Assembly: GCA_943328795.2 (NCBI GenBank)
Contig: CALQBK020000005.1
Location: 1 to 59,709, forward strand
Direction: 5' to 3'
DNA length: 59,709 nucleotides
From: Bifidobacterium breve
GTDB taxonomy: Bacteria; Myxococcota_A; UBA796; SXON01
The translations under genes and the position numbers were made by a program. Shown here one piece after another: positions 17,323-25,160 of the stretch. The notes under the pieces are model-generated. The model was not told the origin of the DNA. It saw only the letters and a list, made by a program, of their open reading frames with translations, and made no database searches. Every line of letters begins with the position of its first letter. Position 1 is the stretch's first letter.

Positions 17323-19068
17323 GTGCTGCTCCTCCTGCTCGGCCACGCCGCCGCCACCACCCTCTCCGAACGCTCCAGCGAGACGGTCGAGGCGGGCGTC
17401 ACGCTCACCCAGTACCGGGCGTCCTCGCCGTCCACCGACGTCTGGGTCCTCTCCGTGGACCTGTGCGCCGACGACGTCTACGTCGACGCGACCCGCGAGA
17501 CGGACGACTACCAGTCGACGAAGAGCTGGGGTTCGGACATGGACCTCACGGCCGCGACCAACGGCGACTTCTACAAGACGGACCCCGTGCGGGTGTATGG
17601 CGACGCGGTGGGCGGCGGTGTGCAGTGGCCGAGCATCAACACGGGCCGCGACACCGACTACGACGGCGAGTGGTACTGGGAGCACTACGGGTGGATCGCG
17701 TTCCAGCACGACGGGGTCGCGTTCAGCCACACCGGCTGGGTGAAGGAGAACGTGAGCGGGCTCGCGCACGGCACCGGCAACGACGACCTGACCCCGGACC
17801 TGCCAAGCGGGGTGCTCGCGTTGGTGAGCGGGTTTCCGGAGCTCGTCGTCGAGGGCGCGCCCGTGGTCTGCAGCGACCCCCAGGCGAGCGACTGCTTCCC
17901 CGACCGCAGCGACATGCGCGAGCGGCACCCGCGCACGGCGATGGGCATCACCGAGGACCTCTCGACGTTCCTGCTGGTCGTCGCAGACGGCCGCACGTCG
18001 GACAACGACGGGCTGTACGGCAGCGAGCTGGCCGACATCCTGGGGCAGCTCGGCGCGTGGGAGGCGTTCAACCTGGACGGCGGCGGGAGCTCGCAGCTGT
18101 GGACGGACGCCGACGGGTACGTGAACGACTACGACGGGAACAACTACGGCAGCGGCGCGCGCACGGTCGCGAACCACTGGGGCGTGTTCGCGGGCGGCCG
18201 GGGCTACCTGCCCGCGCGGCCCGGCCACTGCGCTACCGCGTCGCCCTGCGAGACCATCGCGGCGGGGGGCGGGATCTTGGACGACGCCGGCGCGTGCTTC
18301 CGCGGCTTCGGCGACCAGCAGTACTGGCGCGACGAGTCGGCGGGCTACGGCGGTAGCCTGCGGTGGACCAACGCCTTCGAGAGCGACCTGCCCGACAACT
18401 GGGCCTGGTGGCAGGTCAACCCCGTGGAGGCCGGCGACTACGAGGTGTTCACCTACACAGACTCGGCCTACGCGGCCTGGGACGACGTGGAGTACCAGGT
18501 GCGCGCCGGGGGCGCCGAGACGACGCTCCGCGTAGACCCGACCGGCCAGGACGGCTGGGTGAGCCTCGGGGTGTACAGCTTCGCGGCGGGCGGGGACCAG
18601 TGGGTCGCGCTGTTCGACAACGAGGCGGACGCGCCGGGGAGCGACAAGCACATCGTCGCCGACGCCGTGAAGCTCGAGCGGGTCGGCGCGTGGTGCGGCG
18701 ACGGCGCGTGCGCCGCCGACGAGCAGTGCGCGTGCGCCGACTGCTCGGTCACCGAGGAGGTCGCCGGCAATGGGATCGACGACGACTGCGACGGCAGCGT
18801 AGACGAAGCCGCCGGGGCGGACGACACGGGCGAGCCAGCAGACAGCGAGCCGGGCGACTCGGACGGGGGCGCGGCACGCGTGGACCACGCCGACACCGGC
18901 TGCGGGTGCAGCGCTGATCCCGGTGGCGCTGCGGGCGCGATCGGGGTGCTCGGCGCGGCGGGGCTGGCGCTCGCGCGGCGCAGGCACGCCGTGCTCGGGC
19001 GACGGCGCGGCGAGAGGGCGTCGCCGTCCGGGGTAGATGGTACAGCACCCCCGAGCGCCAATGCCTGA
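17323..19068 (+). CDS. Secreted phosphodiester glycosidase (NAGPA-like) with MYXO-CTERM signal
   Basis: The first 300 residues form a NAGPA domain (PF09992), named after the mammalian uncovering enzyme that removes N-acetylglucosamine from phosphodiesters. Visible blocks are AATNGDFYKTDP, RHPRTAMGI, LLVVADGR and AFNLDGGGSSQLW. Residues about 310-450 resemble the golvesin/Xly carbohydrate-binding type (WRDESAGYGG, VEAGDYEVFTY, VADAVKLERV). Then come a Cys-rich WCGDGACAADEQCACADC segment, a MopE-like motif NGIDDDCDGSVDE, and a MYXO-CTERM-like end: TGCGCS, a hydrophobic helix and ALARRRH. About 26 residues follow the Arg cluster, longer than usual. The N-terminus is a very short hydrophobic signal from GTG 17323. 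It is predicted to be surface-anchored or released after processing, acting on glycans. The crotonase gene overlaps its 3' end by eight bases. Confidence 0.85.
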   Translation: MLLLLLGHAAATTLSERSSETVEAGVTLTQYRASSPSTDVWVLSVDLCADDVYVDATRETDDYQSTKSWGSDMDLTAATNGDFYKTDPVRVYGDAVGGGVQWPSINTGRDTDYDGEWYWEHYGWIAFQHDGVAFSHTGWVKENVSGLAHGTGNDDLTPDLPSGVLALVSGFPELVVEGAPVVCSDPQASDCFPDRSDMRERHPRTAMGITEDLSTFLLVVADGRTSDNDGLYGSELADILGQLGAWEAFNLDGGGSSQLWTDADGYVNDYDGNNYGSGARTVANHWGVFAGGRGYLPARPGHCATASPCETIAAGGGILDDAGACFRGFGDQQYWRDESAGYGGSLRWTNAFESDLPDNWAWWQVNPVEAGDYEVFTYTDSAYAAWDDVEYQVRAGGAETTLRVDPTGQDGWVSLGVYSFAAGGDQWVALFDNEADAPGSDKHIVADAVKLERVGAWCGDGACAADEQCACADCSVTEEVAGNGIDDDCDGSVDEAAGADDTGEPADSEPGDSDGGAARVDHADTGCGCSADPGGAAGAIGVLGAAGLALARRRHAVLGRRRGERASPSGVDGTAPPSANA

Positions 19069-19873
19069 CCCTTCGCCCGCACCCCACCGCGTCCGCATCG
19101 AGATCCAGGACGGGGTCGCCGAGGTCAGCCTCGACCGCCCCGAGAAGCACAACGGCCTCGACGTCGCCATGATCGACGCGCTGATCGCGGCCGCGGAGAC
19201 GATCGCGGCCAACCCCGCCGTCCGCGTGGTCTTGCTGCACGGGCAAGGCCCGTCGTTCTGCGCCGGGCTCGACTTCCCCGCGTTCCTCGCGAACGCCGCC
19301 GAGCTGATCCCGCACCTGATGGACGACATGTTCGGCCCCGCCAACCGCGCGCAGTACGTGAGCTGGGCGTGGCAGGCGCTGCCGGTGCCGGTCGTCGCAG
19401 CGCTGCATGGCCACGTCTACGGCGGCGGGCTGCAGATCGCGCTCGGGGCGGACATCCGGCTCGTCCACCCCGCCGCGAAGCTCTCGGTGATGGAGATCAA
19501 GTGGGGGCTGATCCCCGACATGGGCTTCACGCAGACCGTGCTGCGCCACGTGCGGCCGGACGTCGCGAAGGAGCTCGCGTTCACCGGCCGGAAGGTGGAC
19601 GCCGAAGAGGCGGTGCGGATCGGGCTCTGCACCCGCGTCGAGGCCGACCCGCTTGCCGCGGCGCGGGCGCTCGCCCGGGAGATCGCGGGCCGGAGCCCGG
19701 ACGCCATCCGGGCCGACAAGCGCCTCGTCAACGAGTCCGCGGGGCTCGACCCCGCGGCGTCGTTCGCGCTGGAGGCGAGCATCCAGCGGCCGCTGTTGGC
19801 GAGCCCGAACCAGCTCGAAGCCGTGATGGCCAACTTCGAGGGCCGGGCGCCGCAATTTAAGGATCCCGTCTGA
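19061..19873 (+). CDS. Enoyl-CoA hydratase/isomerase (crotonase) family protein
   Basis: Crotonases act on acyl-CoA thioesters through an oxyanion hole formed by two backbone amides. Both are visible: SFCAGLDFPAF (around residue 60) and GHVYGGGLQIALGADIRL (around residue 115). WGLIPDMGFTQTVLRHV follows, with Asp where classical hydratases often have Gly and the catalytic Glu region, so the reaction could be hydration, isomerisation or another crotonase chemistry. The C-terminus AFTGRKVDAEEAVRIGL is typical. ATG at 19061 was chosen because it overlaps the upstream stop within ATGCCTGA and removes a non-homologous extension; a frame back to 19037 exists. Length is 270 residues, normal. Its functional link to the glycosidase is unclear. 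Confidence 0.87.
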   Translation: MPDPSPAPHRVRIEIQDGVAEVSLDRPEKHNGLDVAMIDALIAAAETIAANPAVRVVLLHGQGPSFCAGLDFPAFLANAAELIPHLMDDMFGPANRAQYVSWAWQALPVPVVAALHGHVYGGGLQIALGADIRLVHPAAKLSVMEIKWGLIPDMGFTQTVLRHVRPDVAKELAFTGRKVDAEEAVRIGLCTRVEADPLAAARALAREIAGRSPDAIRADKRLVNESAGLDPAASFALEASIQRPLLASPNQLEAVMANFEGRAPQFKDPV

Positions 19874-19910
19874 TCTTGACCGCTTGAGCGGGTCCGGGCC
19901 GGGTCTTGGT

Positions 19911-20777
19911 TCAGAGCAGCGACGCGACCAGGTTCAGCGACAGCGTGTTGTCCACCTTGGACCGCGAGGCGGTGATGCCCTCGGGCGCCGAGATGGGCTC
20001 GTTGCGCCACGCCAACGTGTCGGAGATGCTGACGCTCAGCTTGTCGGTCATCTTCGCGGTGATGGACGCCACGTTGCCCACCCGGACGTCGGTCAAGTGC
20101 GGCGCGAACGGGGCGCCCGCCGGCTGCGTGAACACCGGCTCGTAGATAGTGAACGCGTCGTTGAAGCTGACGCCCTCGTTGAACGCGTGGTCGTACCCGA
20201 GGCCGACCTGGGCGGCGAGCAGGCGCGCGCTCGCGGGGACGACGCCGGGGACGTACGCCTCGTCGGCGAAGTCCACGCCGCCCTCGAGCTTCAGGTGGGT
20301 CTCCTTCGAGTCGATCACGTGCGCGGCGTACCCGACCTGCACGTGGGTGCGGAGCTGGAACCCCGCGAACTTGTCGTGCAGGGCCCCGGCGAGCAGGTAG
20401 AGGCTGCTCTTCTCGGTAAAGAAGCGGTCGTAGCGCGCGTCGATGCCGTACCGCTCCGCCGTGGAGGCGCACGGGGACCCGGGGACGCCGATGCAGCGCT
20501 CGTCCGCGGCGAGGAACCCGTCCGCGTTCGCGTCAGTCGCGCCAAAACCGATCGCCGCGCCGCCGACGAGCCCGAGCTGGTTCGCGGTCCACTTGTGCGT
20601 GAAGTTCAAGCCGGCGTTCACGGTCACGGCCTCCGCGTTCCCGACCGTGAAGTTGCCGCCAGCGCTGGCCTGGAGGTGGGTCTCCGGCTTCGGGGCCGTC
20701 GCGGCCGGCGTGGCGGCGCCGACGAAGGTGGGCTCCTCGGCGAACGCGAGGGTGGACAAGGCGAGGACGAGGGTCAT
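19911..20777 (-). CDS. DUF481-like outer-membrane protein
   Basis: A clear Sec signal (MTLVLALSTLAFA, cleavage before EEP) precedes about 270 residues of alternating hydrophobic and polar strands ending in LNLVASLL, as expected for an outer-membrane beta-barrel. The pattern (ASAGGNFTVGNAEAVTVNAG, RYDRFFTEKSSLYLLAG, GLGYDHAFNEGVSFND) matches DUF481/YdiY salt-induced outer-membrane proteins. An inserted loop with DANADGFLAADERC resembles an EF-hand-like calcium loop and contains a Cys pair. The biological role of YdiY-type proteins is not established. The gene lies 33 bp downstream of the 703-residue membrane protein gene on the same strand, so they may be co-transcribed. Convergent with the crotonase gene. 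Confidence 0.8.
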   Translation of the reverse strand: MTLVLALSTLAFAEEPTFVGAATPAATAPKPETHLQASAGGNFTVGNAEAVTVNAGLNFTHKWTANQLGLVGGAAIGFGATDANADGFLAADERCIGVPGSPCASTAERYGIDARYDRFFTEKSSLYLLAGALHDKFAGFQLRTHVQVGYAAHVIDSKETHLKLEGGVDFADEAYVPGVVPASARLLAAQVGLGYDHAFNEGVSFNDAFTIYEPVFTQPAGAPFAPHLTDVRVGNVASITAKMTDKLSVSISDTLAWRNEPISAPEGITASRSKVDNTLSLNLVASLL

Positions 20778-20810
20778 GAGGGCTCGTTCGTGGGGGAGTG
20801 GGGTGGACTG

Positions 20811-22922
20811 CTACAGCAGGAAGTCGACGTGCTGGGTGAGGACGAGGGTGGTGAACGCGGCGGCGAGCGCGACCAAGCAAAAGGCCACCACGTACGGCCA
20901 GCGGGCGCGCCGCTGGGCGAAGGGGTCGTACGGGTCGCAGGTGGACCCGGGGGGAAGCGCCGCGAGCGCGGTCAGCGAGCGCCCGAACGGGATGTTGATC
21001 CGGGCCTGGGCGTTCACGGCCCAGCCGTCCGCGTCGAGGATCGGACCGAGGTTCCGGCGGCGCAGCTTGAGCGCCGCGATCACGACCGAGGGCCCCGAGA
21101 TCAGCAAGACGAGCCCGAGGACGCCGATGGGCATCCACATCCCGAGGCCGAAGAACGCAGAGAGCAGCGCCCCGATCGCCGCCGTAATGCCGCCGACCGC
21201 GACCCCGATCGCGGCGACGGTGCCGACGTCGATGGGCTTCGCCGCAGCCGGGTCGGTCTTGTCGGCCGACGCCGTCGCGGCCGCCGCAGACCCGACCATC
21301 GCCTCGGACTCCGAGTCGGCCGCCGCCGCCCGCTTCGCCACGAGGTCCTCCACCATCCGGATGAACTTCTTGTACGGCGACCAGAACGCTTGGCGGAGGC
21401 TGATCGGGTTGTCGACGATCTTCGTGATGCGGGCGTCGTAGTCGCGGCCCTCCCGGTCGTAGAACAGGCCGTTCCGCCCCACCATCAGGTTGTCCGAGTC
21501 GCCGTCCGTGACCGCGACGCAGACGGTGAGCTGCCTGCCGTCCGACTTCCGGACGCACTCCATGTAGGCGAGGTAGGCGCCGGCAAGGCCCGCCATCGCG
21601 GCGTGCCGCCCGACGTCCTCCACGCGCAACACGAGGTCGCAGCGCCGCTGGTCGAAGTAGGCCGTGCCGGCCTGGAAGATCGCCTTCTCGGTGCGGCCGT
21701 AGAAGCCGGCGAAGTTGACGTAGTTCCGGAGCAAGCACCCGAGGTGCAGGTAGTACCGGACGAGCTGCTCGACCTGCCCGACGGCCTCGGCCTCGGACCG
21801 GTGCGCCTCGTCCGCCGCGATCAACGCCAACAGCCGCGCGTGGACGTCGCCCGCGAGCAGCGCCTGGACCCGCTCGGCGCCGAGGCCCGCGACCGCCCCG
21901 CCGCCCCGGGCGGCCTGGAACGCCGCGGCCGGCGCGAGGATGGCCTGCAGCCGCGCCCACTCCGCCGCGCCCAGGCTCGGCGTCGGGCCAAGCAGCGGCT
22001 CGACGGCGGCCGTCCAAAACGCGGCGAGGCGGTCGGCCCACGCCGGGTTGATCGCCGACAGCGCGATCGCGGCGCCGGGCACCACGCGGGCGAGCGGCTG
22101 CTCGGCGAACGTGCCGCAGTCGCGGTCCACCTGGCCCGCGCCCGGCTCGAAATTCGTGCCGTCGAGCCCAGCGAGCCGCCGGCTGTCGAACGCCGCGAGT
22201 CGACACCGCGCGAAGAAGTCGTCGATCTTCGCAGCGACAGCGCCGGTGGCCACGAGCGCCGCGTCGGTGCCGTCGCCGGCCGGGAACAGCGTCGCCCGCT
22301 CGCCCTGGGCGCGGGCGGTCCACGCCGCGAATTCCGCGCACGCGGCGAAGAACGCGTCGACCGTAGCTGCGTTCACGCCCGGCTCACCGCCGCGGTCCGG
22401 CTGCCCGCCGAGCGTCGCGAGGATGTCGGCGATGGCCGCCTTCAGCGCGTCGTCCGCCGTCGCCCCCGCGTGCACGACCCCGTCCCCGTTGATCGGCAGG
22501 TTCGCGAACACGCTCTCGATGTCGGCCACGTCGGCGAGCACGAGCTCGGCCGCGTCGGGCTTCCCGCGCGCCCCCAGCACGAGGCGCGCGGCGGCACGCA
22601 GGGTCTTCCCAGCGGGCGTGTCGTCGCGGATCGCGGCGAGCGGGAGCGCCTTCGGGTCTTGGAGGACGTCGCCGGCGTCTTGGACCGTGCGGAGCAAGAA
22701 GTCCACGGCGGCGAGGATGTCGGGGACCCGCACCCGGCCGTCGTGGTCCGCGTCCACGAGCGCCATCGTCCGCGGGTCCATCGCGTGGCCGCCGACTGGG
22801 CAGCTGATCGCGACCCACAGGGTCGGGTCGAGGTCGCGGAGGGCCCGCAGGTCCTCGGTGCTCCGCAGACGGACCTGGTTGACGCCGCCTGCGACGAAGA
22901 ACTGCCAAGGATGAACGGGCAT
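20811..22922 (-). CDS. Uncharacterised large membrane-anchored protein with EF-hand-like loop
   Basis: I do not recognise a named family. The 703-residue protein starts without a signal peptide. It has a perfect 12-position EF-hand loop near the N-terminus, DADHDGRVRVPD (D57 to D68), and a possible second near NLPINGDGVVHAG. The long middle is helical and Ala-rich, with a conserved-looking core YYLHLGCLLRNYVNFAGFYG and LDGTNFEPGAG. Three hydrophobic segments lie near the C-terminus (about residues 575-600, 605-630 and 675-695), the last ending the protein. Topology would place the large domain on one side of the inner membrane. The following gene encodes an outer-membrane barrel. Calcium-dependent envelope function is only a guess. 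Confidence 0.75.
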   Translation of the reverse strand: MPVHPWQFFVAGGVNQVRLRSTEDLRALRDLDPTLWVAISCPVGGHAMDPRTMALVDADHDGRVRVPDILAAVDFLLRTVQDAGDVLQDPKALPLAAIRDDTPAGKTLRAAARLVLGARGKPDAAELVLADVADIESVFANLPINGDGVVHAGATADDALKAAIADILATLGGQPDRGGEPGVNAATVDAFFAACAEFAAWTARAQGERATLFPAGDGTDAALVATGAVAAKIDDFFARCRLAAFDSRRLAGLDGTNFEPGAGQVDRDCGTFAEQPLARVVPGAAIALSAINPAWADRLAAFWTAAVEPLLGPTPSLGAAEWARLQAILAPAAAFQAARGGGAVAGLGAERVQALLAGDVHARLLALIAADEAHRSEAEAVGQVEQLVRYYLHLGCLLRNYVNFAGFYGRTEKAIFQAGTAYFDQRRCDLVLRVEDVGRHAAMAGLAGAYLAYMECVRKSDGRQLTVCVAVTDGDSDNLMVGRNGLFYDREGRDYDARITKIVDNPISLRQAFWSPYKKFIRMVEDLVAKRAAAADSESEAMVGSAAAATASADKTDPAAAKPIDVGTVAAIGVAVGGITAAIGALLSAFFGLGMWMPIGVLGLVLLISGPSVVIAALKLRRRNLGPILDADGWAVNAQARINIPFGRSLTALAALPPGSTCDPYDPFAQRRARWPYVVAFCLVALAAAFTTLVLTQHVDFLL

Positions 22923-22956
22923 GTGAGAGAGCTCTACGGGTGGACGGGGAGCGGGT

Positions 22957-22972
22957 GTCCCCAGGCGGGGAC
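22957..22972. terminator. GC-rich hairpin between the GNAT gene and the 703-residue protein gene
   Basis: GTCCCC and GGGGAC form a perfect six-base stem with an AGGC loop, in the 156-bp gap between two minus-strand genes. There is no U tract, so intrinsic termination is uncertain. Confidence 0.3.
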
Positions 22973-23078
22973 GAGGAGGGGAAGCAAGTCGGCTGCCAAC
23001 ACGCGGGCTTGGCGCCTATGCCGCCCGTCGCACCCACGGCGACGCGATCTAACGACGAAGCAGGCGAACGTGCGGCGG

Positions 23079-23567
23079 CTACCGGAGGACCACGCCCGAG
23101 TCGCACCAGAACGAGCGCTCGACGCTGCGGTCCGGGTCGTCCAGCACGCGCGTGGGGCCGGGGAGGAAGCCCGCGGAGAGGTAGAGCCGGTGGGCGTCCT
23201 GGAACCGCACGTCGCTCCACAGCTCAGTGCGGACGAAGTCGCCCCACCCGTGCGCGGCGTGCAGCAGCGCACGCGCGAGGCCGGTTCGGCGGGCGGACCG
23301 GGCGACGTACAGGCGCTTGAACACGCGCGAGCCGCCGTGGGGCAGCACGGCGGCGGTGGCCTGGATGGCCCCTTCGCCCTCGACGATCCAGAACACGCCC
23401 CGGGCGTAGGTGCCGGCCACGTCGACGAGGTCGTCCTCGAACGGCAAGTCGAACGCGAGCCCGAACTCCGTGTAGATCCCGGCGATGTGGGCGGCCACCG
23501 CCTCGGAGTCGCCGGGCCCGGCGTGCCGCACGGTCCAACCAGGGGGGAGGGGCAGTTGCATTCGCAC
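23079..23567 (-). CDS. GNAT family N-acetyltransferase
   Basis: The 162-residue protein has the GNAT layout. The N-terminal strand carries VRHAGPGDSEAVAAHI, the central strand is FKRLYVARSARRTGLARALL, whose RxxGLA matches the acetyl-CoA pyrophosphate loop Q/RxxGxG/A, and the end FQDAHRLYLSAGFLPG is the typical C-terminal motif. Such enzymes transfer an acetyl group from acetyl-CoA to an amine; the acceptor cannot be predicted. The start is ATG 23567 or the in-frame ATG two codons later. It is divergent from a lipoprotein gene with only 17 bases between start codons, so the two promoters must overlap with the coding regions or one start is further downstream. Confidence 0.85.
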   Translation of the reverse strand: MRMQLPLPPGWTVRHAGPGDSEAVAAHIAGIYTEFGLAFDLPFEDDLVDVAGTYARGVFWIVEGEGAIQATAAVLPHGGSRVFKRLYVARSARRTGLARALLHAAHGWGDFVRTELWSDVRFQDAHRLYLSAGFLPGPTRVLDDPDRSVERSFWCDSGVVLR

Positions 23568-23584
23568 GGGTATAAGACGGTGGC

Positions 23585-24235
23585 ATGCTGCTCCTGCTGC
23601 TTGGATGCACCCACCACGCCCCGACCCCGACCGCCGGCCCGGACGTGAACACTGTCGTCGAGGCCGCCCCGTCGAGTCCCGAGGCCGACGCGTGCACGGC
23701 GCTGCTGGACAAGGGGATCGCGCAGTACAACGCGGACAAGGTCGAGGCCGCCGCGACCACGTGGGCCCAGGGCTACCGGCAGTGCGGCGCGGGGCACGGG
23801 TTCTTGGCGCAGCAGGCGCTGACGGCCGCGAAGCTCCAACACTACGACGACGCCGCTCACCTCGTCCTCCGCGAGCTCTCCGAGCCGGACCCGACCGCGC
23901 TCGCGCTCAAGCTGCTGATCGCGCTCAAGCTGCAGGTGTCGAGCGACGTGACCGCGGCCGTCTACGCGCGCGGTCGCACCCCCGAGACCGCCATCGTGGT
24001 GCCGGACGTGCACGCCGAGTACGCGTGGCTCCGGTTCTTGCTGTGCGGGGGGAAGGAGCAGGCGCTCCGCCAGGCCCTGGTGCAGGGCCCGAACGGCCCG
24101 CTCGACAAGCTGGAGTTCGTGTGCCCCGGGGGCGCTCCGCAGGTGTTGTACTTCGACTACTCGGCCGACCCGGCCGAGAAGGCGCTGCTGGACGCGCTCG
24201 AGGCCGAAGGCGGCGCCGCGACGGGGACGCCGTAG
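23585..24235 (+). CDS. Lipoprotein with TPR-like helical body
   Basis: A minimal lipoprotein signal MLLLLLGC (lipobox LLGC, C8) is followed by a Pro/Thr linker and about 170 helical residues. The segments YNADKVEAAATTWAQGYRQC and ALTAAKLQHYDDAAHLVL look like tetratricopeptide pairs, which mediate protein contacts. Several cysteines (DACTALL, FLLCGGKE, EFVCPGG) may form disulfides in the envelope. No catalytic site is seen. The signal peptide is unusually short with no positive residue before it, but the same form recurs at 44172 in this window, so it seems genuine for this organism. The small gene that follows overlaps its stop by one base. Confidence 0.75.
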   Translation: MLLLLLGCTHHAPTPTAGPDVNTVVEAAPSSPEADACTALLDKGIAQYNADKVEAAATTWAQGYRQCGAGHGFLAQQALTAAKLQHYDDAAHLVLRELSEPDPTALALKLLIALKLQVSSDVTAAVYARGRTPETAIVVPDVHAEYAWLRFLLCGGKEQALRQALVQGPNGPLDKLEFVCPGGAPQVLYFDYSADPAEKALLDALEAEGGAATGTP

Positions 24236-24498
24236 TGCTGTTCACCTTCGCGTTGCTGTACGCCGCAGACACGGGGGATGCCTGGGCGACGCGCACCGAG
24301 ACCGCCACGGTGCGACTCCGAGCGGCGGCCGACCAGCTCGCGGAGGTCGCGAGCTCGGTCGGGGCCAGCGGCCGGGTGAGCCACCTCGCCGTCTTGAGCT
24401 CGGACGCCGCGGAGCTCACGAAGCGCGCAGACCAGCTGGTCACCTGGGCCTCGCAGGGCCCGTCCGCGGCGCCCGCGCCGAGCGGCCCGCCCAGATAG
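24235..24498 (+). CDS. Small exported protein, 87 residues
   Basis: GTG at 24235 shares one base with the stop of the upstream lipoprotein gene (TAGTG), so the two are translationally linked. The N-terminus MLFTFALLYAADTGDAW is a short signal-like segment with a plausible cleavage after YAA. The rest is helical (TVRLRAAADQLAEVASSV, SSDAAELTKRADQLVTWA) and ends in a Pro/Ser/Ala tail. I do not recognise a family. Its tight coupling to two lipoprotein genes (23585 and 24507) suggests a joint envelope role. It is short, so the call rests on position, codon bias and the sensible protein composition. Confidence 0.6.
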   Translation: MLFTFALLYAADTGDAWATRTETATVRLRAAADQLAEVASSVGASGRVSHLAVLSSDAAELTKRADQLVTWASQGPSAAPAPSGPPR

Positions 24499-24506
24499 GC
24501 TCTCGC

Positions 24507-25094
24507 ATGCGCCTGTTCCTCCCCCTCCTCCCCCTGCTCCTCCCCCTCGCCTGCACCGGGAAGGCGGATGACACCGGCCCCTCCGCCGACACCGACACCG
24601 ACACCGACACGGATTCGGACACCGACGCCGACACGGACACCGACACCGACGCCGACGCGTTTCACTTCGAGGAGGGCACCTGGGTGGTGGTCAGCTCCAC
24701 GGTCACCGCGAACACCTGCGGCGATGTCGAGAGCTACGTCCCGCTCGACCCCCAGGGCACGCAGGTCACGTTGACCGCGACGGGCGACCGCACGTTCACC
24801 CTCCTCGTCGAGGGGGACGACCAGCCCGACACCTGCACGTTCGCCGGCGCGGGCACGAACTACAGCTGCGACGTGGTCACCGGCAGCGACACGACCCCCC
24901 AGGACTACGGGTTCGACGCGGTGATCAACACCACGTCCACCCCGTCGGGCGGCTTCTCCGCGCCGTCGGACGACACCCACGACGACGCCGTCAACATGGA
25001 CTGCGCGGGCACCGACTGCGGGACGATGAGCACCATCATGGGCGTCACGTTCCCCTGCGATCTCACCATCGAGAACGTGCTCCAGGTCAACTAG
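24507..25094 (+). CDS. Lipoprotein with Asp/Thr-rich linker
   Basis: The signal MRLFLPLLPLLLPLAC has its lipobox cysteine at C16. An Asp/Thr/Ala/Ser linker of about 30 residues follows (positions roughly 24-52), made almost only of DT, DA and DS pairs. The remaining 140 residues are a Thr- and Cys-rich beta-type domain without a family match that I recognise; four to six cysteines (TCGD, DTCTF, SCDVV, DCAGTDCG, FPCDL) suggest disulfides. The acidic linker may bind calcium or hold the domain off the membrane. It is the third gene in a run with 23585 and 24235, nine bases after the previous stop. Similar linkers occur in the lipoproteins at 41880 and 51644. Confidence 0.8.
   Translation: MRLFLPLLPLLLPLACTGKADDTGPSADTDTDTDTDSDTDADTDTDTDADAFHFEEGTWVVVSSTVTANTCGDVESYVPLDPQGTQVTLTATGDRTFTLLVEGDDQPDTCTFAGAGTNYSCDVVTGSDTTPQDYGFDAVINTTSTPSGGFSAPSDDTHDDAVNMDCAGTDCGTMSTIMGVTFPCDLTIENVLQVN
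24585..24660. repeat. Hexanucleotide-type repeat (GACACC/GACGCC variants)
   Basis: The linker of the lipoprotein gene is encoded by about twelve near-identical six-base units. In-frame gain or loss of units by slippage would change only linker length. Confidence 0.6.
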
Positions 25095-25160
25095 CCGGCA
25101 CGGCCCGCAGCAGGCGCGACCGCGGAGCGGCTGCGGGTTCGGCGTGGCCAGCGACCGGGC

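Noticed and set aside
16420..19344. 974-codon open frame on the minus strand
   Set aside because: It lies antisense to the phosphodiester glycosidase and crossing the LysR remnant, with no recognisable domain and biased His/Arg/Val content.
19884..23648. 1254-codon open frame on the plus strand
   Set aside because: It is opposite the DUF481-like, 703-residue and GNAT genes. Its product is Arg/Val/Glu-rich low-complexity sequence typical of antisense frames in GC-rich DNA.
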